Shown in pieces: positions 35,794 through 44,700 of a DNA stretch of 64,000 nucleotides. Positions within the stretch are counted from its first letter, which is position 1; the number at the start of each line of letters is the position of its first letter. The notes below the pieces were generated by a model that was not told the origin of the DNA, made no database searches, and saw only the letters and a list, made by a program, of their open reading frames with translations. Source of the stretch: Elusimicrobiota bacterium. Its GTDB lineage: Bacteria; Elusimicrobiota; Elusimicrobia; UBA1565. The position numbers and the translations under genes were made by a program. The DNA is taken from contig JBAZVI010000010.1 of NCBI GenBank assembly GCA_041660925.1, forward strand, positions 47,054 through 111,053. Reading direction: 5' to 3'.

Positions 35794-38700
35794 ATGGCAA
35801 GAAATTTTATACTTACGCTTTTTTTCGTGGCGGTTTTTTGTGTGCCGAGCGCAGCATTCTGGAGTGTCACGACAGATGGGATGAGTACTCATAAGAAATT
35901 GTCTATAAGTGCTGAACAAATGCTGGACGATGAATATCCAGATTTTTTCATTGAGAAATATTACAGAAAGCGTGTTGCGGGGTGGACATCAGGTTATAGA
36001 GACGATTGTGATGCGCATGATGGGAACTGCTCGGCGAACGATGGGAATATTTTTAATCATTGGCGAAATGCGGGGCTTGCCTATGCCAAAGGTCAATTTG
36101 CTGCTGCATATCGGAGTATAGCGCTAATCCTTCACTTGGTTGAAGATCGAGCGGTCCCTGCTCATGTGAAGATGATTAGCCATGGGTTCCCACCGCGGAT
36201 GGACAATCTTGAGGAGATGGCGCATAGGAATTATAGGCCACTTTTCCGAGGGATATTAGGCTCATTAGATTCATTATCGCATCATGCGGATATGGATGCT
36301 CTCACAAAAGCTTTGATAGGCGATGATTATTGGAAGCAATATTGGATCGATGGTGCGTATGGGGAGAATGATTCTGATTCCTTCCCGCCTTATTGGTTTA
36401 TCGCTGGGACGGCAGAACGCACTCTTCTGAGAAATCTGCTTGGTAGCGCCGCGGGCCATGCGGCGGGGATGTTAATGGCCGTTTCGAAATCTCTTCCCCC
36501 AGTAATTATGGATTTGCGGATTAACCGTTTTATGAGTGGCCCCGCTAATCCGCTGATCGTAAACTTTCATGTTTTAGAAAATAGGAAAAAGGACATCACT
36601 ATTACAGTTAAAATTTTAAATTCCGTTGGAGTGGACACGGGGCGTCTGGCGGTAAATAGTTATGTATATCCGCTGAAGGCTGGGGTAGTTATCCCATGGG
36701 AAGATAATGTTACGTTGACATGGAATGGCACTCCGGCGAATGGCGGGACATTGGAAGATGGGGAGTATAAACTAGAAGTCTGGGCAATCGATGCGGATGA
36801 GAAATCCAGTAGTGAAACGACAACAAGCTTCATTCTCGATCGCAATCCTCCCCAAATCACGCTGAAAAACTCGAAAGACGTCAGTGTGCTTTCTGATTTC
36901 AGCGGAGTCGGCCTGCCGGGAGATGTCATTGTCACGACGGACCCGAACCTCACCTTGACTGCGGAAGATAATCCCTCGGGCATCAAGTCGTTCCGGCTTT
37001 ATCGCTTGGGTGGAGCTGATAGCAGCCCCCCGACCGAATTCGGAGCGCCGAAATTTAGTCTTCAGCAGTCGCTCCCGTCGCTCCGTGACGGTGATTATGT
37101 CCTCGAAGTCGTCGATGCTGCAGGAAACATCACCTCCCACCGGATTCAGATTGTCGCCAACGCAACCAGGATCGTCGTCAGGAAGCCCACGGACGACACC
37201 TCCGCGCCCTCCATCATCGATACGCGTCTCAGGCATTTGAGCGGGGTTACCGGAAGCCGGTCGATTTCGATTGCTATGGAGAATACCATCGTCGGTCTTT
37301 CCCATTATTCAGTGATGTTGGGGGAGACGCTCATATCTTCTCAGGGATTCAGCGGTGCTCCGCAGAGCTATTCGGAAACACTCTCCGACCTTGCTTATGG
37401 GATCTACTCGATAAAGGTCCTTGATGCAGAGAATCGCGAGCTTGCCACGACGCTTTCGATAGGCGAGGTTATCCTCCAGCTCTCAACAGAGACGGCGACG
37501 ACGCGATATGACGAGACGAATGGGGTCTTCCTCGCGACGCTCGATGCCAAGGTGCGAGTCGGGGGAGGGCTGAAATCAATCGAACTGTATTATGCGAACC
37601 CTGACGTCACTCGCGTTCGTGCATATGCGTACACGGGAGAAACGACGGATATCGTGCGTTCGATGACGGATTTGCCTTCCGGTGATTATTATCTCGTTGC
37701 GCGAGCGGCGAGCGGCGAATCCTATGCGACCAATTTCTCCTTGAAAACTGACCAGTATGAGGTCGGAATCGACCCGTCTGAGAGCGGCTCTTCGCTCCAA
37801 AATGTCGTGACCGGGGGGCAATGGGGACTTACGTTGGCGACAGAGGGGAATCTCTTTGCTTCCGCGGGATCGTTCACTAGCCCGGTCAAGAAATTCAAGT
37901 TGGCTGGGACCGAGAGCAATCGGCTTTTCCTGGGCGGATATATCGAGCAGTACAAGGATGGAGATTTTTGCCATTACAACGCAGGGAATGTTTCTGCTAT
38001 CGATCCTCTTTTGGCTGACCGCTCGGTCAGTTTGGTGACGCCATTGCGCACCGGCTTTCTGGGGAAGAACAAAACGGCCTATCGGACGGGGAACACCAAC
38101 GAGCTCGTTTCGGCATTCCAGACGCTTGCGGAGAACAATGTCTGGACCTCCCAGCCATTGGGATGCAATGGGGCTTGTTGGGAGCCCAAGGTGACAAATT
38201 TCAATGAGACGTGCCCCTCGGGGAAGCTGACAGTCGGGCGATACATCCAGTATCGGACGGAGAAGGAGGCTCAGCCCGCCGATATAACCAACAACTGCGT
38301 CTTGGGCGAAGATGGGAATTGCGCAACAGATATCATGGGCCATCCCGCGCGATATTGGGGGGGAGCCGGCTATAACGGTCTCCTTACTGCGACGGGACAA
38401 GGTCTAGACTATGATCCGTTGAATGTGACAGTGAACTCGTTGCAGCTCATCAGCCCGACAGGGAGTAACGTTGCGCTCTTCCCTGGTGGGGAAGCAGTCT
38501 TCGATACCCCGACAACCCCGTTCAATTTCTCGATAAATCCAGCGAATGTGCCGGATCTCCCGGGGTTCAAGTCGTTGGTGAAGTCTGAGGCGAGTTGCCC
38601 AGGCAATTTTTCAGCGATAACGCTGACTTTTAACATCCCCAATCTTCCTGAAGGGGCGCAAATCAGACACGTCATCAACCCTGCAACTGGAGCATCTGAG

Positions 38701-41700
38701 GACATCACAACGGGGAAAACGAGTAACAGCATCACTGGGAGAGCGAGTTCATGCTCGCCATTTCTGGTCGTATATCCTGAATTCAGCATGCTTTTGAGCA
38801 CCCCCATGGCAGGTGGCACCCCAGAGGCGGCGCTGGCATCGGGACTGACCGATATCCAACTCGTTGAAGCCGATACCACTACGGCGTCGTTTGTGGATTT
38901 CCTCTCCAGCATGACGGCGCAGGGACTTCGGCGCGTTGGTGGTATCTACAGGTTCGATCCGGAATCAGCGGTATTCGTCCCGTCGGCTACCTTTGTTCTG
39001 CACTATAACGCTGATGATTTGGGGGCTCTTGATAGTGTTGCCGCCAACCTTGTCATCGCGAATTTTGACCCAATCGCTGGGTGGGTAGTCGTTCCTGTCG
39101 GGCAGAGCAATGATACGGTGACTAGCCAGCTCGCCCTTGGGATTTCACATGCCTCGGGGTACTATGGAGTTTTTGCGCGTCCGAACGACAGGACGCCGCC
39201 GACCACGCAGATCGTGTTGAAGGAGCCTGTTTTCAGCATCTGGGATGGGCCGACCTTTGTTTCAACTGCGACCAAAATCACCCTGGTCGCTGTTGATACT
39301 GGGACATTGGGGGGGCCGATATCTGGGGTCGCGAATTCATATTACATGGCCCGAGAATCCAGGAGTTCATTCCCATCGGCGTTCAATGCTCAGACAATCG
39401 GAGAGTTCACGGCATACTCACAGCAGCCATTCCAACTCGTCGCAGGAGGCTCGGCGACAGTGGCTTATGCGAGCCTCGATCATGCCAGCAACTACGGGGT
39501 CCTTTCCTTTAAGGATGTGTTCGTCGATACCGTTCCTCCGCGCAGTAGCATCTATTCGGATGGCGAACTCATTGCGTCGGCCGGGGCGACTTTTCACATT
39601 CAGGCTTCGTCAGGTATTTCATTCGATGCTGACGATATAATCGCTGCGGGGAATGCCTCAGGGGTGGATAGCGTCGAGTATTCCATCGACAATGAACCAT
39701 ACCAGCAGGCTTTGGAGGTGTTCTTCCTCAGCCCAGGCAGCCATACCATCGTTTACCGCGGCGTCGATAATGTCGGGAACGTCGAAGAGCCTCATTCTCA
39801 GGACTTCTTCGTTGAGGTGTTCGCGGACACGGCGGCTCCAGTGACCACCATGGGAATCGAAGGGCCTTCAACGACGACTGCTGCGGGTCGGGTCTACATT
39901 TCCACTCATTCTCGGATCGTGCTCCAGGCGATTGCCCCTGCAATCCCTCCTGGAGATTTCTCGGGTGTAGCGACCACCTACTTCCTCGTTGACGTAACCC
40001 CGCAAGCATGCGGCTTCGAAGATGGGGAGCCCATCGTTTACAGCACCATGCCAGTCGGGAGCTGTCAGAACCCGGTCTATGTCTCTTCTTTCACCCTGAC
40101 CGTTGGAACCCACACGCTCTATTACATGAGCGTGGACATGGCTGGGAATGCCGAACAGCTTCAGATGGTGAACTTGGCGGTGGACGGCGACGCGCCGCTT
40201 GCGGCGTTCCAGTCCCCCGTGGAGCGCGGCTGGCTGGGCGCCGGCAGCCATGACGCCAGCCTGACCCTGACGGACCCGCCGGTTTGGGGCTTCCCCGGGG
40301 CGGGCGTGGACACCACGACGGTCCATCTCCTGCTCGACAACAACGCGCTTTCGGGGCTTTCCTTCTCCGGGAGCAGCGTCACGGCTTCCCTTGGATCTCC
40401 CTCCCATGGTCAGCACATCCTTGAGGCCCGTTTTGCCGACTTCGTAGCCAACAGCAGTTCGGCCTTCGTCTCATTCGGGGTCGATACCATCCCGCCTGAT
40501 CTGACTGTAGCCCCGACCGGGCCTTACGTGCTCGAAGCTCGGCCGGTGCTCACCGCGTTGCTCAGCGACCACGACTCTGGAGCCTCCTCTTCCACGCTGA
40601 AGCTTCGCCTGGACGGGAACCAGCTCGCGGCGGAAGTGTATATCCCGAGCGGCGGCGGGGCGCCTGGTCCGTGGCAGGCCGCAGCCGATATGCCCGGCAT
40701 GCATATGCAGGCTGCCTCCGTGATGTCGAACGGGCGCCTCTACGTGGCGGGCGGTATCAACGAGAGCTGGGGCATCACGAGCGTCGTCCGTTACGCTCAG
40801 GTCCTGCCCGAGGGCGGGGTGGGGGAGTGGCATGTCGGGCCGCCGCTTCTGACGGCGGTGACCGGCGCGCGCATGGTGGCATCGGGGAATCGGATCTATG
40901 TCCTGGGCGGCAACAACGGCTCCTCGATGAGCCGACAGGTATTCTATTCCGAGGTGGCCGGTGACGGGACGATGGGGGCCTGGCAGCCGCTCCCCGACAT
41001 GCCCTTCGACGGCGGCACCGGGTATTTCGGCGTCGCATCGGTCGGCGGCTACATCTACGTGATGGGCGGCAACAACTGGAGCTGTCAGCTCCACAACAAG
41101 GTCTATTTCGCGAAGATCTGCGCGGACGGGCTCTGCTATCCCGGAAACGAGAGCGAGCATGCCGCTCCCTGGGCGCCCACCACGGTCCTCCCCCTGGGCA
41201 TCACCGCGTTCTCGAGCGCGGCCTCGGAGGAAGGGCTCTACGTCTACGTCCCCGGCGGCGCGGCGGGCTGCGGTACCGGCGCCCAGAGCCAGGTCTACTA
41301 CAACCCCATCAACTCGAACGGAACGCTGAGCGACTGGCACGAGACCTCGTCTTTGCCCCGCGCGCTGACCAACCACCTCGTTCTGGCTTCGGGCGGCTAC
41401 CTCTTCGCGATGGGCGGAAACGACGGTGGGGCCTACTTCAACTCGGTCTACTACGCGAAGATGAAGGCCGACTACTCGCTCGAGGCGTGGGAGACCGCCG
41501 AGAATGTCCTGCCCGCCAACATGAACGGCATCGCCGGCGGCGCGTGGGGCGGACGCCTCTACATCGCCGGCGGCGCGGCGGAAGGCTACCCGAGCGCACA
41601 GGTCCACTGGAGCCAGCTGCCCATAGGGGACGCCCACTCGGTCGCGGCGCGCTTCCTCCCGATGGAGGATATCGTCGAGGGGTCCCACCAGCTCTCGGCG

Positions 41701-44700
41701 GAAGGCGCGGACTTCGCGGGGAACACGAGCAACGCCCAGGCGTCGTTCACTTTGGATCTCCATCCCCCGACGCTTGCCGTGCTCATCGATGGGGTGCGCC
41801 ATGCGCTCTCGGGGTACGCGGCGGTCCGCTCCGAGCGCCCAGTCCTCCGCCTGGAGTATTCCGACGCGGGGAGCGGGGTGAATCCCGCGACCGCGCGCAT
41901 CCTCGTGGACGGGAACGATCTGAGCAATCAACTCGCTTTCGACGGCGGGGGGGCTCAGCTCGTCGTGAGCACCCCGCTCGCCCAGGGCAAGCACACGCTG
42001 GAGGCAGCGGTCTCCGACCATGCCGGCCGCAACGCCTCCATGCGGCTCGACCTCCTCCTGGACTCCCTGGCGCCGCAGGTCGCGGTGAGCACGCCGACGG
42101 ACGGCAGCTTCGTCTCGACGCGCACGCCGGCCATGATGGCGGGCTATTCCGATGAGGGCTCAGGGCTCGTCCAGCAGAGCATCCAGCTCCTCTTAGACGG
42201 CGCCACGGTCGCGGCCCAGGTCTCCCTGGTGGGAGCAGGCAGCGGCGGTACGCCGGGGCCTTGGACGCCTACGACGACGATGCCGGGCTCGCACGCCCAG
42301 CCGGCCTATGCCACGCTCGATGGGCACCTTTACATCGCGGGCGGCATCGATGAGAACTGGGCGCTCTCGAACAAGATCCGCTTCGCGCCGATCATGCCGG
42401 GCGGCGGTCTGGGCGCCTGGCAGCGCGGTCCGGACATCCCCTTCTCGGTGACCGGGGCGCGCATGGTCGCGACCGCGCATCGGCTCTTCCTGCTCGGCGG
42501 CAACCCCGGCGGGGGGATGTTGAGCCAGGTGTACTACAGCGACATCGATTCGCAGGGTATGCCGACGGGCTGGCATGACCTTCCGTCTATGCCGTTCGCG
42601 GGCGGGGTCGGCTACTTCGGCGCCGCCGCGGCCGGCGGGTACATCTACGTCATGGGCGGTCACGACGCGAGCTGTACGGTCCATAATGCGGTCTACTACA
42701 CGAAGGTCTGCGATGCGGGGCTCTGCAACCCCAAGGGCAGCGGCTCGAACGTCTGGGAGCTCACCGAGGCGCTCCCCCTGGGCATCACCTTCTTCTCGAA
42801 CGCGGCCTCCGACGACGGCCTCTACGTCTATGTGCCCGGCGGGGCGACGGGCTGCGGCGGCGGGCTAAGGAGCGACGTCTGGTACAGCGCGCCCGGCACC
42901 GACGGCGCGCTCGGGGAATGGACGGCGACGACCCCGCTCCCGCACGCCCTCTCGAACCACCTCGTGTTGACCTCGGGCGAATATCTCTACGCGATGGGCG
43001 GAAACGAAGGCGCGAGCTACTTCGACACGGTCTTCTACGCGAAGATGGACGCGACGAACCACTCCCTGGGCGCTTGGGAGACCGCCGCGAACGCCCTGCC
43101 GGGCCGGATGAACGGCATCGGCGGCGGTGCGTGGGATGGACGGCTCTACATCGCGGGCGGGGCCGTGGACGGCTATGTGAGCGGCAATGCGTACTTCTCG
43201 GAACTGCCGACGGGCAAGGTGGTCTCCGCCTCGGCGACCTACACGCCGCCCACGCCGCTGCTCGAGGGCCGCTACGAGTTGCGCGCCGAAGCCTTGGACC
43301 TGGTGGGTAACCTCGGCCTTGCGACCTCGACCTTCCGACTCGACCTCACGCCGCCTTTGAGCACGCTCGCGGCGCTGGGGACCTCGCGCACGCATGACGG
43401 GACCCTCTATGTCGGACTCGGCGGCAGCGTCACGGTCTCGGCGACGGATCTTCCGCTCAGCTCGGGCTCCGGGGTGGCGGCGAGCTACCTGGGAGTCGGC
43501 GAGGAGGAGATGCTGCTCTCCTCGGCGCCTTTACGGCTGGCCGACGGCCTGCATGCCTTCTCCTTCTACAGCATGGACTTTGCGGGCAATGCCGAATCCA
43601 CCAAGACCGCACAGGCATACTTCGACAGCTACCCGCCCGCGACGGTCAACGACCTGTCCATTGCCTCCGTCTTCGAGTCCTCCATCACCTTGAGCTGGAG
43701 TGAGCCGACCGACCAGGGTGCCGGACTCGAGTCTTTCATGCTGGCCCGCGCGAGCGAGGCGCTCACCGAGGCGAACTTCATCTACGCGAGCACGGTGTCC
43801 GTCCCCAGCCCGGTCGCGCCCGGGACGCGGCACTATGTGACCTTGGAAGGGGTGGGCTCGTCCGCTTACGCCGCCCTCAAGGCGATGGACAAGGCGGGGA
43901 ACCTCTCCGCGCTGAGCGGCGTCATGTCCTTCGTGCGCAGCACGGTGACGGTCGGCGGCGCGCCGGAGCTGGGCTTCACGGCGAATCAGCCGGTGACCGC
44001 GGCCTTGGTCGAGACGACGCAGTCCACCGGAGTCGTCGTGCTCGCCGCGGCCGTGGAGCAGCGGCTCGAGCCGGTGGCCTCGATCTACAACCTCGGACCC
44101 GAAGGCGCGACCTTCGACCCGCCGGCCATGCTCGTCTTCCGCTATTCGACGCAGACGCTGGCCGACATGGGCCTCACGCCCTCCGACGTCGCCATCTACC
44201 ACTACGAGAACGGCACGCTCGTGCGCGTGGAGCCGCAGACCCGCGATGAAGTCGCTCAGACGGTGAGCGCGCCCATCTCGCACATCGCCTCCATCTTCAT
44301 GCTGGCCGGCATGTCGGGCGGGCACTTCGCGCTCTCTACCGGGCCCATCGGGATGCCCTTCACGCTCACAGGCAGCGGCTTCGGCACTTACGACGGGGCC
44401 AACACCCGGGTCAAGTTCGGGACGACGCTCGCTCCGCTCTCGCTCTGGAACGACACGACCATCGCGGGCACGGTGCCCGGCCTCGCGGCCGGGGTCTACG
44501 CCGTGCGCATCGAGCGCCAGAGCGGCTCGACGACGACGAGCGTCTCGGGCGGGAACTTCACCGTCCTGACGCCCTCCGTGGCCTCGCTTGCGCCCTCCTC
44601 CGCGCCCATCGGTGCGCCCTTCACGCTCACCGGAACGGCATTCGGGCCCTATAACGGCGCGAACACGGTGGCGCTCTTCAACGGGACGACGGCATCGCTC

